DNA of 64,000 nucleotides from Streptomyces bauhiniae (lineage in GTDB: Bacteria > Actinomycetota > Actinomycetes > Streptomycetales > Streptomycetaceae): NCBI RefSeq assembly GCF_004784475.1, contig NZ_SRRT01000008.1, positions 364,153 through 428,152 of the forward strand. The letters run 5' to 3'. This document shows positions 1 through 8,566 of the stretch, in pieces. A model generated the notes under the pieces. It had not been told where the DNA came from. It was given only the letters and a program-made list of their open reading frames with translations, and did no database searches. The position numbers were made by a program, and so were the translations under genes. Every line of letters starts with the position of its first letter. Position 1 is the first letter of the stretch.

Positions 1-821
1 AGATGGCGCTGCGCGTCTTCATGTTCGCGCTGCCGGGCGCGGCCCTGCTGGGGGCGCTCGCGCTGTTCCCGCGTACGGGGCAGCGGAACCGGGTGAACCT
101 GGGCGCGCCGGCCGCGCTGCTCGCCGGGCTGCTGCTGATCGGCGGCTTCCTGGTGGCCCGCTGGGGCAACGAGCCGTTCGAGCGGACCCGGCCCGGCGAG
201 GTCGCGGCGATGGACTGGGTGTACGCCCATGACGAGCCGACCGTACGGCTGCTGTGGCTGACCACGGACACGGTCAACGACGTGACTCCGGCGCTGGCCT
301 GGGGCGCGCGGGACATGGAGCGGGTGACCTATGTGCCCACCCTCGCGCCCCCCGACCCGGTGCTGGTGTCCGGGCTGGTCAAGTCGCTGAAGGACGCGGG
401 CCCGAACTCGTATCTGATCGTCAACGAGAGCCAGGTCCGCTATCTGGAGCTGGACGCGGGCTACCCGGCCTCCTGGGAGTCCCGGCTGACCCGCACGCTG
501 GACGGCCGTGCGGAGCTGGCCAAGGTGCTGGTCAACGGGGACGCGACCGTGTACGCGCTGCGCGGCGGCGGGTCGGCGGCGGTGCCCGAGCCGGACCCGG
601 GTCCGATCGGGCCGCAGATCACCTGGACGCCGTGGTCGGTGGTGGGCGCGCTGGCCGCCGGGGTGCTGATCCTGCTGCTGGCCGGCCGTGAGGTGCTCCG
701 GGTGGCGGGCCGGCCGAGCGTGGGCCGGCTGCGGCGGCAGCAGAGCGCGTTCTGGTTCGCGCTGCCGCTGCTGGCGGTGGTGCTGGCCTCGCTGGTGCAG
801 CGGTTCCTCACGATGAGCTGA
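1..821 (+). CDS. C-terminal part of a membrane protein, glycosyltransferase-like (partial)
   Basis: The reading frame is open at the left edge, so the true start lies outside the window; an in-frame ATG at position 3 is probably internal. The visible 272 residues hold a hydrophobic segment at about residues 4-22, another near 38-52, a soluble domain of about 140 residues, and two further membrane segments near residues 205-227 and 248-268. The soluble part sits between membrane spans, as in large multi-pass actinobacterial membrane proteins with glycosyltransferase-like architecture, but no catalytic motif is visible here. It converges on the GH39-like gene with a 15-bp gap. The function is not established from this fragment. 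Confidence 0.6.
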   Translation, partial: MALRVFMFALPGAALLGALALFPRTGQRNRVNLGAPAALLAGLLLIGGFLVARWGNEPFERTRPGEVAAMDWVYAHDEPTVRLLWLTTDTVNDVTPALAWGARDMERVTYVPTLAPPDPVLVSGLVKSLKDAGPNSYLIVNESQVRYLELDAGYPASWESRLTRTLDGRAELAKVLVNGDATVYALRGGGSAAVPEPDPGPIGPQITWTPWSVVGALAAGVLILLLAGREVLRVAGRPSVGRLRRQQSAFWFALPLLAVVLASLVQRFLTMS

Positions 822-829
822 GGAGGCGC

Positions 830-854
830 AAGTGGCTCAGCGGTCGAGCCACTT
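830..854. terminator. Short hairpin at the convergent end of the first two genes
   Basis: A perfect 9-bp stem (830-838 with 846-854) has a 7-base loop. It lies just after the stop codon of the plus-strand gene and overlaps the last codons of the minus-strand gene. No clear T run follows, so termination is only probable. Confidence 0.4.
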
Positions 855-2240
855 CACCTCGTAGCCGCGCATCCGGAACCGCTTGCCGTCGATGCGGGCG
901 CTGACCGGGCGGTCCAGGGTGTTCACCACCAAGGCGGTGTCCCGGCTCGCCAGCACGCGAAGGCCGGGCGCGGCGGAGAGCTTCTCATACCGGGTGCCGG
1001 GCGGGAACGCCTTGCCGAAGCGGGAGATGAGGCCGTACATGGGCAGTGCGCGGCCGCCGTCGGCGTCCCCGGTCGGGGTCCACAGGCAGCCGGGGCAGTC
1101 GGCGCCGCTCTTCTTCTCCGGGTTCCAGTAGAAGCCGGAGTCGGCGCCGCCTTGGGCCATGGCGATCAGCCCGGTGGCGTGCACGGCGATCCGGCGGTCT
1201 TCGGACCAGCCCTCGCGCCGGTCCTGGGAGTCGGCGGGCTCCACGTAGTACTCGGCCCACCACAGCGGGAGGTCGTGTGTGCGCCCCCGCACCCACTCCC
1301 CCACGGCGGTGAACTTGGCGGTGGCGGCGAACTCGTCGGGGAGCAGCTCGTCATCGTTGGTGTAGCTGGAGCCGTCGACCACCACGAAGTCTGCGCCGGA
1401 CTTGTGGGCGTTCCAGTAGTCGAAGGCGTCCAGTACCCGCTGGTCCATGGCGCCCCAGGGCCCGCGCACCTGCGCCGAGGCGTGGTCGGCGCGGGGGTCG
1501 ACGCTGTCCATGGGCAGGTAGGGACCGCCGACCATGTTGTCCGGGTCGGCCTTCTTCAGCGCCGCCCGCACCAGGTTGTACAGCTCGGTGTACCCCTCGT
1601 AGTCCCAGCGGCCCTCGCCTTCGTTCCAGAACCCCTTGAACTCGTTCCAGACGACGAAGTGCCGTACGTCGGGGTAGCGGCGGGCGACGGTGGCGGCGAG
1701 GTCGGCGAAGTCCTGGTAGTGCTCCGGGTCGGGCGCCCGCTCCAGCGAGCCCTGGCTCCAGTCGGTGGCACCGACACCGGCCTTGCCGCCCTTCATCCAG
1801 TCGGGGGCGCAGCACAGGGTGATGACGGGGGTGCCGCCGGAGGCGCGGATGAAGTCGATACGGCGGTCCAGGGCGCCGAAGTCGTAGTGCCCCTTCACCG
1901 GTTCGGGGTTGTCGGCGCCCCAGCCCATCACGGCCTGGTCCTGCGGGAGTCCGCCGTCACCCTTCAGCAGCCGGGCCACGCGATCGCTGCCGCCACCCTG
2001 GTCGGCGCTGTACTGGGTGTGGGTGAAACCCCAGCCCACATCGGGGCGTACGGGTCCGGTGGGGGCGGCGGGCGTGCCGTGCGCCCGGGCGCCGTCGCGG
2101 GTGGTGCCGCTTGTGTCGGCGCCGCGTCCGGGGAGGGTGTTCAGGAGGGTCACCAGCAGGGCCAGCGCGGTCACGCACACGCCGAGCAGGGCGGTGAGCC
2201 GCCACCGCTGTGCCCCCGTGTACCACCGATGACTGCCCAT
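837..2240 (-). CDS. GH39-like glycoside hydrolase, membrane-anchored or secreted
   Basis: A 467-residue protein with one N-terminal hydrophobic segment (about residues 14-36), a short Pro/Thr-rich linker, and a clan-A (beta/alpha)8 hydrolase domain. The likely acid/base is Glu200 in VVWNEFKG and the likely nucleophile is Glu330 in LPLWWAEYY, the usual pair of WNE and late beta-strand glutamates in GH39 and related xylosidase-like families. The start at 2240 is chosen because GTGGAG lies just upstream; a longer frame to 2291 lacks this support. It probably acts on a glycoside outside the membrane. The substrate cannot be told from sequence. It converges on the membrane protein before it and is divergent from the AAA ATPase gene. 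Confidence 0.75.
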   Translation of the reverse strand: MGSHRWYTGAQRWRLTALLGVCVTALALLVTLLNTLPGRGADTSGTTRDGARAHGTPAAPTGPVRPDVGWGFTHTQYSADQGGGSDRVARLLKGDGGLPQDQAVMGWGADNPEPVKGHYDFGALDRRIDFIRASGGTPVITLCCAPDWMKGGKAGVGATDWSQGSLERAPDPEHYQDFADLAATVARRYPDVRHFVVWNEFKGFWNEGEGRWDYEGYTELYNLVRAALKKADPDNMVGGPYLPMDSVDPRADHASAQVRGPWGAMDQRVLDAFDYWNAHKSGADFVVVDGSSYTNDDELLPDEFAATAKFTAVGEWVRGRTHDLPLWWAEYYVEPADSQDRREGWSEDRRIAVHATGLIAMAQGGADSGFYWNPEKKSGADCPGCLWTPTGDADGGRALPMYGLISRFGKAFPPGTRYEKLSAAPGLRVLASRDTALVVNTLDRPVSARIDGKRFRMRGYEVKWLDR

Positions 2241-2350
2241 CAGCTCCACAGTAACGGCGGAAACCCGGCGTCGGACGCGAGTTGGGAACACCTGGGGACA
2301 AGCGGCGGAATTGCCGTGCGCGCGGTGCGCCGGTGCCCGATCATGGCGGC

Positions 2351-3469
2351 ATGTCTGTGAACCCGCGGAACCCGCACGACGCGCTGCCGATCCGGCTGAA
2401 CGTCGACGACTCCGACTCGCCCTCCGACGTCGTCGACGCGTTGTTCCTCGGCCGTTTCGCCACGGGTGAGCAGCCGTACGCGCACGCGGCCAACATCGAC
2501 CGGGTCCGCTCCGAGGCGACCCTGCTGCCCGACGGCGCGCGGGTGCTGCGGGTGGCCCGCGACGAGGACCGCAGCGCGACCCTCGCGGAGGGCGACGGCT
2601 GGACCTTGCTGGTCTCCCGCTGGAACCGGGGCGCGGACGTCACGGTGACCGCCACCACGGCCGAGCTGGCCAAAGAGGTGCTGGGCCGGGCCACGGACGG
2701 CGCGGCCGACGAGCCCGCCCCGCAGCCGGACAACGTCACGATGGGCTTCTGGTACGTCTCGCCCCGGCGCGGTCCGCACCGCACCACCCGGCAGATCTCG
2801 GCCGGCACCTGGGAGGAGGTGCGGTCCAACTACACCGCGCCGGTGGCCCAGGCGATGGACCGGCTGATGAAGACGACGCCGGAGGACATCGCGGGCCGGC
2901 TCCTGCTGCTGCACGGCCCGCCGGGCACCGGCAAGACCTCCGCGCTGCGCACGCTGGCCCGGTCCTGGCGGGAGTGGTGCCAGGTGGACTGCGTACTGGA
3001 CCCGGAGCGGCTCTTCTCCGACGTGGGCTATCTGATGGACATCGCGATCGGCGAGGAGGACGGCACCGGCAAGGGCCGCTGGCGGCTGCTCCTGCTGGAG
3101 GACTGCGACGAGCTGATCCGGGGCGAGGCCCGGCACACCGCGGGCCAGGCGCTGTCCCGGCTGCTGAACCTGACCGACGGGCTGCTGGGCCAGGGCCGCA
3201 ACGTCCTGGTGGGGGTCACCACCAACGAGGACCTGGAGCGGCTGCACCCGGCCGTGGTCCGCCCCGGCCGCTGTCTGGCCCGGATCGAGGTGGGCCCGCT
3301 GACCCGCCCGGAGGCGGTGAGCTGGCTCGGCGACCAGGCCCCGGAGCTGGGGAACGAGCTGGGCCGGGACGGCTCGACACTGGCCGAGCTGTACGCGCTG
3401 CGCCGGGGTACGGCGCCGACGTCGGTACCGGGGGCGCGGGACGGGGCGGACGCGGGGCTGTACCTCTAA
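2351..3469 (+). CDS. AAA family ATPase (DUF5925-type)
   Basis: A 372-residue protein. The N-terminal half (about residues 1-150) is a Streptomyces-type domain without a known role. The C-terminal half is an AAA ATPase with Walker A GPPGTGKTS at about residues 189-197, Walker B LLLLEDCDE at about 244-252, and an arginine-rich VVRPGR sensor/finger segment further on. It is likely a cytosolic ATP-driven remodeller; the target is unknown. The start ATG at 2351 opens the conserved-looking MSVNP N terminus. It is transcribed alone, followed by the DUF72 gene after 89 bp. Confidence 0.8.
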   Translation: MSVNPRNPHDALPIRLNVDDSDSPSDVVDALFLGRFATGEQPYAHAANIDRVRSEATLLPDGARVLRVARDEDRSATLAEGDGWTLLVSRWNRGADVTVTATTAELAKEVLGRATDGAADEPAPQPDNVTMGFWYVSPRRGPHRTTRQISAGTWEEVRSNYTAPVAQAMDRLMKTTPEDIAGRLLLLHGPPGTGKTSALRTLARSWREWCQVDCVLDPERLFSDVGYLMDIAIGEEDGTGKGRWRLLLLEDCDELIRGEARHTAGQALSRLLNLTDGLLGQGRNVLVGVTTNEDLERLHPAVVRPGRCLARIEVGPLTRPEAVSWLGDQAPELGNELGRDGSTLAELYALRRGTAPTSVPGARDGADAGLYL

Positions 3470-3558
3470 CCGCGCGGGCCCGCATTCCGGGTTGGGCCGT
3501 TCCGGTGGGCGCGGTCGGTCCGCCCGCCCGGCCCGCGCGCGGATGTTTTCATGGACGT

Positions 3559-4329
3559 ATGACCCTGTTCGTCGGTACGTCGGGGTGGCAGTACAAGAGC
3601 TGGCGGGGCGTGCTGTACCCGGCGGGCGTGCCGGTGCGCCGGTGGCTGGAGGAGTACGCGGAACACTTCGCCACGGTGGAGCTGAACAACGCGTTCTACC
3701 GGCTGCCGTCCCGCGAGAACTTCGAGGCGTGGCGGGACCGGCTGCCCGAGGGCTTCGTGGTGGCGGTGAAGGCGAGCCGCTATCTGACCCACATCAAGCG
3801 GCTGCGGGACCCCGAGGAGCCGGTGCACCGGCTGATGAGCCATGCCGAGGGGCTGGGCAAGGACCTGGGCCCGGTGCTGCTCCAGCTCCCGCCGACCCTG
3901 CGCGCGGACCCCCCGCTGCTGGACGCCTGCCTGGCCTGCTTCCCGGCGAAGACGCGGGTGGCGGTCGAACCGCGCCACGACTCCTGGTGGACGGCGCAGA
4001 CCCGTGAGGTACTCGAAGCGCGGAAGGCCGCTCTGTGCTGGGCGGACGAGCTGGGCCGCCCGGCCGGCCCGCTGTGGCGCACCGCCGACTGGGGCTACGT
4101 CCGCTTCCACCGCGGCCGCGCCAAGCCCTGGCCCCGCTACGGCACCCAGGCCCTCCACACCTGGGTCGACCGCATCGCCACCACCTGGCCGGAGGGCCAG
4201 GACGTCTACGCCTACTTCAACAACGACCCCAGGGGCGCGGCGGTGAAGGACGCGGCGGAGTTCGGCAAGCTGGCCCGCCAGGCGGGGCTGGAGGTGACGC
4301 GGACCCCGGAGCCGTGGGCGCGGCGGTGA
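3559..4329 (+). CDS. DUF72 family protein
   Basis: A 256-residue protein with the N-terminal signature FVGTSGWQYKSW and the motif VELNNAFYRLP, both typical of the DUF72 (YecE-like) TIM-barrel family. The late residues VYAYFNNDPRGAAVKDA match the family C-terminal YxYFNND motif. The family is widespread and its biochemical role is unresolved; structural work places it near TIM-barrel hydrolases or nucleases. The start ATG at 3559 is the first in frame. It is convergent with the GntR regulator, with 7 bp between them. Confidence 0.85.
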   Translation: MTLFVGTSGWQYKSWRGVLYPAGVPVRRWLEEYAEHFATVELNNAFYRLPSRENFEAWRDRLPEGFVVAVKASRYLTHIKRLRDPEEPVHRLMSHAEGLGKDLGPVLLQLPPTLRADPPLLDACLACFPAKTRVAVEPRHDSWWTAQTREVLEARKAALCWADELGRPAGPLWRTADWGYVRFHRGRAKPWPRYGTQALHTWVDRIATTWPEGQDVYAYFNNDPRGAAVKDAAEFGKLARQAGLEVTRTPEPWARR

Positions 4330-4336
4330 GCGCCGG

Positions 4337-4702
4337 TCAGTCGGTGCCGTAGGCGGCGCGCAGGGCGTCGCGGACCGTGGCCATGGCGGTGTCGTGGTCC
4401 AGGCCGAGGCGGCGGGCGCGTTCCGCGTACGTTTGGGCGGCGGTGCTGGCCTCGCGGGTGGCGGCGGGGGCAGCGATGTAGGTGCCGTTGCGGCCGCGGG
4501 TCTCGATCACGCCGTCCGCCTCCAGCGCCCGGTACGCCTTGGCGACGGTGTTCACGGCGAGGCCGAGGGACTCCGCGAGGCCGCGCACGGTGGGCAGCCG
4601 GTACCCGGCCGGGAGCGCGCCCGCCCGCGCCTGCTCGGAGATCTGCGCCCGGACCTGCTCGTACGGCGGCGCGCTGTCATCAATGTGGATCTTCAGGCTC
4701 AC
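4337..4702 (-). CDS. GntR family regulator, short YtrA-like
   Basis: A 121-residue protein starting with GTG. Residues about 10-75 form the GntR winged helix (PPYEQVRAQI, then LPTVRGLAESLGLAVNTV, then YRALEADGVIETR). The remaining 45 residues are helical and too short for a ligand-binding domain, as in the YtrA subfamily, which often controls ABC transporter operons. No transporter lies beside it, so it may be an orphan. It is divergent from the acetyltransferase gene (4774), with 71 bp between them that could hold a shared control region. Confidence 0.85.
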   Translation of the reverse strand: MSLKIHIDDSAPPYEQVRAQISEQARAGALPAGYRLPTVRGLAESLGLAVNTVAKAYRALEADGVIETRGRNGTYIAAPAATREASTAAQTYAERARRLGLDHDTAMATVRDALRAAYGTD

Positions 4703-4773
4703 AGGGCCGATTCTCCCGCACCAGCCGGAAAATGAGAGGCACTCCGGCGGCCCCGCCCGTACGGTGCCTGCTC

Positions 4774-5703
4774 ATGACCGTACTCGTGCGCGATCTGCGC
4801 CCCGACGTGCCGGCCGACACCGAGGGCTTCGCCCGCGTCCGACGGCTGGCCCTGCCCTACATCCTGTTCACCCCCGAGTCGGTACGCCATGTCCTCACCC
4901 GGAGCCACCCGGCCGCGCGGTTCCGCTCGCTGGTCGCGGAGGAGGACGGCGAGGTGATCGGCACGGCGCAGGTGGCGCTGGCGCACGAGAGCACGGAGCC
5001 GGGGCAGGCGTACCTCAACGTCCATGTCCACCCGGAGCACACCGGCCGGGGTGCGGGGCATCTGCTGGTGGCCACCGCCGAGGAGTACCTCGCCTCGCTG
5101 GGCGCCACCCGGCTGTACTCCTGGGTGCTGGACGAGCCCGCCAGCGTGCGCTTCGCCGAACGGCACGGTTACCGCGCCGGCCGTCCCGCCCGCTTCCTCC
5201 GCCTCGACCTGGCGCACGGCACCCTCCCGCCGCTGCCGGAGACCCCGGCCGGGGTGGAACTGCGCACGGCCGCCGACTTCGCGGCCGACCCGCGCCCGCT
5301 GTTCGAGCTGGACGCCGAGACCGTGGCCGACGAGCCCGGCGAGGTCACGCTCGCCTACGCCGACTACGAGGCGTGGCTGGCGGAGACCTGGGAGCACCCG
5401 CTGCTGGACTTGGACCTGACCGTCGTGGCGGTGGTGGACGGCCGTCCCGTCGCCTTCACCGTGGCCTACTCCGACGGCACCACCCGCTATTTCACCGCCA
5501 TGACCGGTACCTCGCGCGCCCACCGGGGCCGGGGCCTGGCCAAGCTTGCCAAGCTGCACTCGCTGCACCGGGCGCGCGCGGCCGGCCACACCGAGGCGTT
5601 CACCGGGAACGACGCGGGCAACGGCCCGATGATCGCCATCAACAAGTGGCTCGGCTACGAGTTCTGCGCCACGGAGGTGCGGTATGTCCGCGAACTCGGC
5701 TGA
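4774..5703 (+). CDS. GNAT family N-acetyltransferase, two tandem GNAT domains
   Basis: A 309-residue protein with two acetyltransferase folds in tandem. The first carries the acetyl-CoA loop HTGRGAGHLLV at about residues 90-100. The second carries HRGRGLAKLAK at about 250-260, followed by FTGNDAGNGPMIAINKWLGYEF, where Asn and Tyr are typical GNAT C-terminal landmarks. The start at 4774 is preferred over an upstream in-frame ATG at 4732, which would add an unrelated basic leader. Dual-GNAT proteins of this kind include aminoglycoside and mycothiol acetyltransferases, but no substrate can be assigned. Its last 20 bp overlap the DUF402 gene, so the two are probably co-translated. Confidence 0.8.
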   Translation: MTVLVRDLRPDVPADTEGFARVRRLALPYILFTPESVRHVLTRSHPAARFRSLVAEEDGEVIGTAQVALAHESTEPGQAYLNVHVHPEHTGRGAGHLLVATAEEYLASLGATRLYSWVLDEPASVRFAERHGYRAGRPARFLRLDLAHGTLPPLPETPAGVELRTAADFAADPRPLFELDAETVADEPGEVTLAYADYEAWLAETWEHPLLDLDLTVVAVVDGRPVAFTVAYSDGTTRYFTAMTGTSRAHRGRGLAKLAKLHSLHRARAAGHTEAFTGNDAGNGPMIAINKWLGYEFCATEVRYVRELG

Positions 5704-6181
5704 CACATCGGGCGAGTTGGAGGTCGTCCTCGTCAAGGCGGGTCGTACGAAGATCCGTTACCCGGCAACCCTGCTCGCGGACGACGGCACCCGTGTCTCG
5801 GTGCGCGCCCCCTGGGCGGGCGAGGGTGTACGGGACTTCGGGTTCGTGCGCTTCGAGCCGGGCGACCTCTTCACCGAGCACTACTGGCGGGACCGCTGGT
5901 ACGCGGTGAAGGAGGTCCGCGCGCAGGACGGCACCCTGAAGGGCTGGTACTGCGACATCACCCGGCCCGCCGTCCGGTCCGGCGCCGAGCTGGTCGTGGA
6001 GGACCTCGACCTGGACCTCTGGGTCTCCGGCGACGGCAAGGACGTACTCCAACTGGACGAGGACGAGTTCGCCGCGAGCGGGCTGGCGGAGCGGGACCCG
6101 GAGGCTGCGGCCGCCGCCCGGTCCGCGCTGGACGAACTGGCGGCGCTGGCCCGCGCGGAGGGGCTCACGGGTCTGGTCTGA
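5684..6181 (+). CDS. DUF402 family protein
   Basis: A 165-residue protein with the DUF402 core: FGFVRFEPGDLFTEHYW, then WYAVKEVR, then GWYCDITRP, and the acidic DLDLDLWV segment. The family includes nucleoside tri- and diphosphatases (Ntdp) and FomD-like proteins that hydrolyse nucleotide substrates with metal-binding aspartates; those acidic residues are present here. The C-terminal 40 residues are an Ala/Glu-rich helix. The start lies inside the upstream acetyltransferase gene (20-bp overlap), suggesting translational coupling. It is convergent with the methyltransferase gene, 3 bp away. Confidence 0.8.
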   Translation: MSANSADTSGELEVVLVKAGRTKIRYPATLLADDGTRVSVRAPWAGEGVRDFGFVRFEPGDLFTEHYWRDRWYAVKEVRAQDGTLKGWYCDITRPAVRSGAELVVEDLDLDLWVSGDGKDVLQLDEDEFAASGLAERDPEAAAAARSALDELAALARAEGLTGLV

Positions 6182-6184
6182 GCC

Positions 6185-6799
6185 TCAGATCTCGGCCAGC
6201 ACCGCGTACCGCTCGTCGGTGACGGTCTTGCCCCACAGCAGCGGGTCGTCGGACAGCGGCTCCACCCGTATCCGCCCGGCGAGCGGCGCCAGCAGGCCGG
6301 TGACCTCGTCGACGGGCATCCCGACCGGGGAGAGGCTCCCCCAGACGCCCTCGACCAGCACGAACCGGCCGCCGGGGCGCAGCAGGGTGCGCCAGTGGCG
6401 CAGCACCTCGGCGGGGCGGGGCAGCGTCCACAGCACGTGCCGGACGAGGATCACGTCGTAGCCCTCCTCCACCACCGGCGGTATCGCGGCGTCCCCGCAC
6501 AGGACCCGCGCGTCTTGCCCGGCGAGCTTGGCGCGGGCCCGCTCGACCATGGCCGGGGAGGCGTCGACCCCGGTCACCCGGTGCCCCTGCTCGGCGGCGA
6601 GCAGCGCGAGGCTTCCGGTGCCGCAGCCGAGGTCGAGGACGTCCGAGGGCTGATCGGGCAGCCAGCCCCGCAGCCGCCCGGCCCATGCGGCCCGTGTCTC
6701 GGGCGCGCGCAGGCCGTGGTCCGGTTCGTCGTCGAAGCCGGGGGCCTGGGCGTCCCAGTCCACGTCCGTCCCGGCGGTCCACTCGCTCGCGTCACTCAT
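6185..6799 (-). CDS. Class I SAM-dependent methyltransferase
   Basis: A 204-residue cytosolic protein with methyltransferase motif I VLDLGCGTGSLAL, motif II acidic residue in GVDASPAMVERA, and the later VLCGDAAIPP and LVRHVLWTLPRP segments. This is the methyltransferase-11/25 fold common to many small-molecule methylases. No specificity can be read. A clear ATG at 6799 opens the protein. The next minus-strand gene upstream, a GNAT protein, ends 39 bp away, so the two may share a transcript. Confidence 0.85.
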   Translation of the reverse strand: MSDASEWTAGTDVDWDAQAPGFDDEPDHGLRAPETRAAWAGRLRGWLPDQPSDVLDLGCGTGSLALLAAEQGHRVTGVDASPAMVERARAKLAGQDARVLCGDAAIPPVVEEGYDVILVRHVLWTLPRPAEVLRHWRTLLRPGGRFVLVEGVWGSLSPVGMPVDEVTGLLAPLAGRIRVEPLSDDPLLWGKTVTDERYAVLAEI

Positions 6800-6838
6800 A
6801 CGGCAAGCGTGCCATCCACCACTGACAATCAGGTTCCG

Positions 6839-7300
6839 TCAGCGGTCCACCGGCTTGCGGTAGTGGAGCCGGTCGTACGGCCCGTCGACCCGGCGTTCCA
6901 CCAACTCGTAGCCGTACCGGGGGTAGATCTCCTGGTTCTCCCACATCAGCGCGTTGGTGTAGAGCCGGATCTCGGGGAGGCCAAGGGTACGGGCGTGGGT
7001 TTCCACGAAGCGCAGCAGCCGGCGCCCGACGCCCCGGCCGTGGGCGTCGGGGTGGACGGCGATGCTGTCGAGGAAGAGGTGGTCGGGGCGGGCGCGGACG
7101 GCCACGAGCCCGGTGACGGGCTCCCCTATGACGAAGACACACCCCTCTTCGACGTCCGCCATGTGGTCCGCCTCCATGGGCTGGGGCACCACACCGATGC
7201 GCGCGATGTAGGGGCGGTAGGCGGCGTCGGTGACCGCGCGCACGGCGGGCACGTCGGCGGCCGTGGCGGCGCGGACCGGGGCTTCGGGGTGATCGTCCAT
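6839..7300 (-). CDS. GNAT family N-acetyltransferase
   Basis: A 153-residue single-domain acetyltransferase. It carries the acetyl-CoA pyrophosphate loop GRGVGRRLLRF and the C-terminal ENQEIYPRYGYELV pattern, where the Tyr is a common general acid in GNATs. The start at 7300 (MDDHPEAPVR) puts the first beta-strand RAATAADVPAV where the family expects it. The open frame continues upstream to 7453, but that part is unrelated and overlaps the promoter region of the LPMO gene. Substrate unknown. Confidence 0.8.
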   Translation of the reverse strand: MDDHPEAPVRAATAADVPAVRAVTDAAYRPYIARIGVVPQPMEADHMADVEEGCVFVIGEPVTGLVAVRARPDHLFLDSIAVHPDAHGRGVGRRLLRFVETHARTLGLPEIRLYTNALMWENQEIYPRYGYELVERRVDGPYDRLHYRKPVDR

Positions 7301-7470
7301 GCCGGGCACGGTAGCGACCTGAGCCCAGTCTGAGCACGGCCTTAAGCGGACCATAAAGATCGCCTCAAGGGGGCCGGAGCGGGTCAATCCGCCGCCGTAC
7401 GGGGCTAGTTTCTGACCGTCCCCCCACGGGACCACCCCCCTCTTCCGGCACACCCTTCCGAGGAGTTCCG

Positions 7471-8505
7471 ATGCCCTTCGCCACGCCCTCGACCCCGCGC
7501 GGGCGGCGCCTGCCCCGGCTGCGGGCCGCCGCCACCGCGGCCGCGCTCGGCCTGGCGCCGCTGACCCTGACCGTGCTGGCCGCCGCTCCCGCGTCCGCCC
7601 ACGGTTCGATGGGCACCCCGGTCAGCCGGGTCGCGCAGTGCTTCGCGGAGGGCCCGGAGTCCCCCAAGTCGGCTGCCTGCCAGGCGGCCGTGGCGGCGGG
7701 CGGTACCCAGGCGCTGTACGACTGGAACGGCATCCGGATCGGCGACGCGGGCGGCCGCCACCAGGAGCTGATCCCCGACGGCAAGCTGTGCAGCGCGGGG
7801 AACGACGAGTTCAAGGGCCTCGACCTGGCCCGCGCCGACTGGCCGGCGACCGGCGTGCACAGCGGCGCGTACACCTTCAAGTACCGGGTGACCGCGCCCC
7901 ACAAGGGCACCTTCGAGGTCTACGCAACCAAGCCCGGCTACGACCCGGCGAAGCCCCTGGCCTGGTCCGACCTGGATGTGGCCCACCCAGTGGCGAAGTC
8001 CACGGACCCGGTCGCCACGGACGGCTTCTACACCTTCTCCGGCACGCTCCCCGAGCGTACGGGCCGCCACCTGCTGTACGCGGTGTGGCAGCGCTCGGAC
8101 AGCCCGGAGGCGTTCTACTCCTGCTCGGACGTCGACTTCGGCGGCACGACGGCGGCCGCCCCGGCCGGTACGGCCAAGGTGACCAAGTCCGCGAAGACGA
8201 CCCCCGCGCCCACGCCCACGGTCTCCGCCCCCTCGGAGCGCCAGATCGCGGCCGGCGCCGACCGTTCCACGGTGGAGCACCACGGCCACGGCGACGACGA
8301 CCCGAGCACCTCGGCGCAGCCGGTGAGCCCCACCCCCAACGCCCCTCAGCCGGAGGGCACTTCGGTCCCCCTGGCCGAGACCGGCACCCCCACCGGCACC
8401 TCGTACGCGGCCGTCGGCGGCGCCGCCGCCCTGGCCCTGGGTTCGGCCGCACTGTTCCTCTCGGTGCGCCAGCGCGCGACGGGCCGCAACCGCACCGCGC
8501 GCTGA
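7471..8505 (+). CDS. Cell-wall-anchored AA10 lytic polysaccharide monooxygenase
   Basis: A 344-residue exported protein. A signal peptide ending in ASA leaves His44 as the mature N terminus (HGSMG), the first ligand of the copper histidine brace; His130 in TGVHSGAY is the likely second. The chitin/cellulose-binding AA10 domain runs to about residue 225. A Thr/Pro/Ser-rich linker follows, then a LAETG sorting motif at residues 301-305, a hydrophobic span and a basic tail. LAXTG is the motif read by Streptomyces class E sortases, so the enzyme should be covalently fixed to the wall, not released. It would oxidise chitin or cellulose-like glycan near the hypha. GAGGAG lies 5 bases before the ATG. 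Confidence 0.9.
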   Translation: MPFATPSTPRGRRLPRLRAAATAAALGLAPLTLTVLAAAPASAHGSMGTPVSRVAQCFAEGPESPKSAACQAAVAAGGTQALYDWNGIRIGDAGGRHQELIPDGKLCSAGNDEFKGLDLARADWPATGVHSGAYTFKYRVTAPHKGTFEVYATKPGYDPAKPLAWSDLDVAHPVAKSTDPVATDGFYTFSGTLPERTGRHLLYAVWQRSDSPEAFYSCSDVDFGGTTAAAPAGTAKVTKSAKTTPAPTPTVSAPSERQIAAGADRSTVEHHGHGDDDPSTSAQPVSPTPNAPQPEGTSVPLAETGTPTGTSYAAVGGAAALALGSAALFLSVRQRATGRNRTAR

Positions 8506-8520
8506 ACACCCCTTGAATCG

Positions 8521-8559
8521 CGGGGCCCTGCCGGGCGGCTCAGGCCGGGCAGGGCCCCG
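8521..8559. terminator. Bidirectional terminator between LPMO and lipase
   Basis: A 12-bp perfect GC stem (8521-8532 with 8548-8559) with a 15-base loop sits between two convergent genes. There is no strong T run on either side, as is common in Streptomyces. Confidence 0.65.
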
Positions 8560-8566
8560 AGTCACG

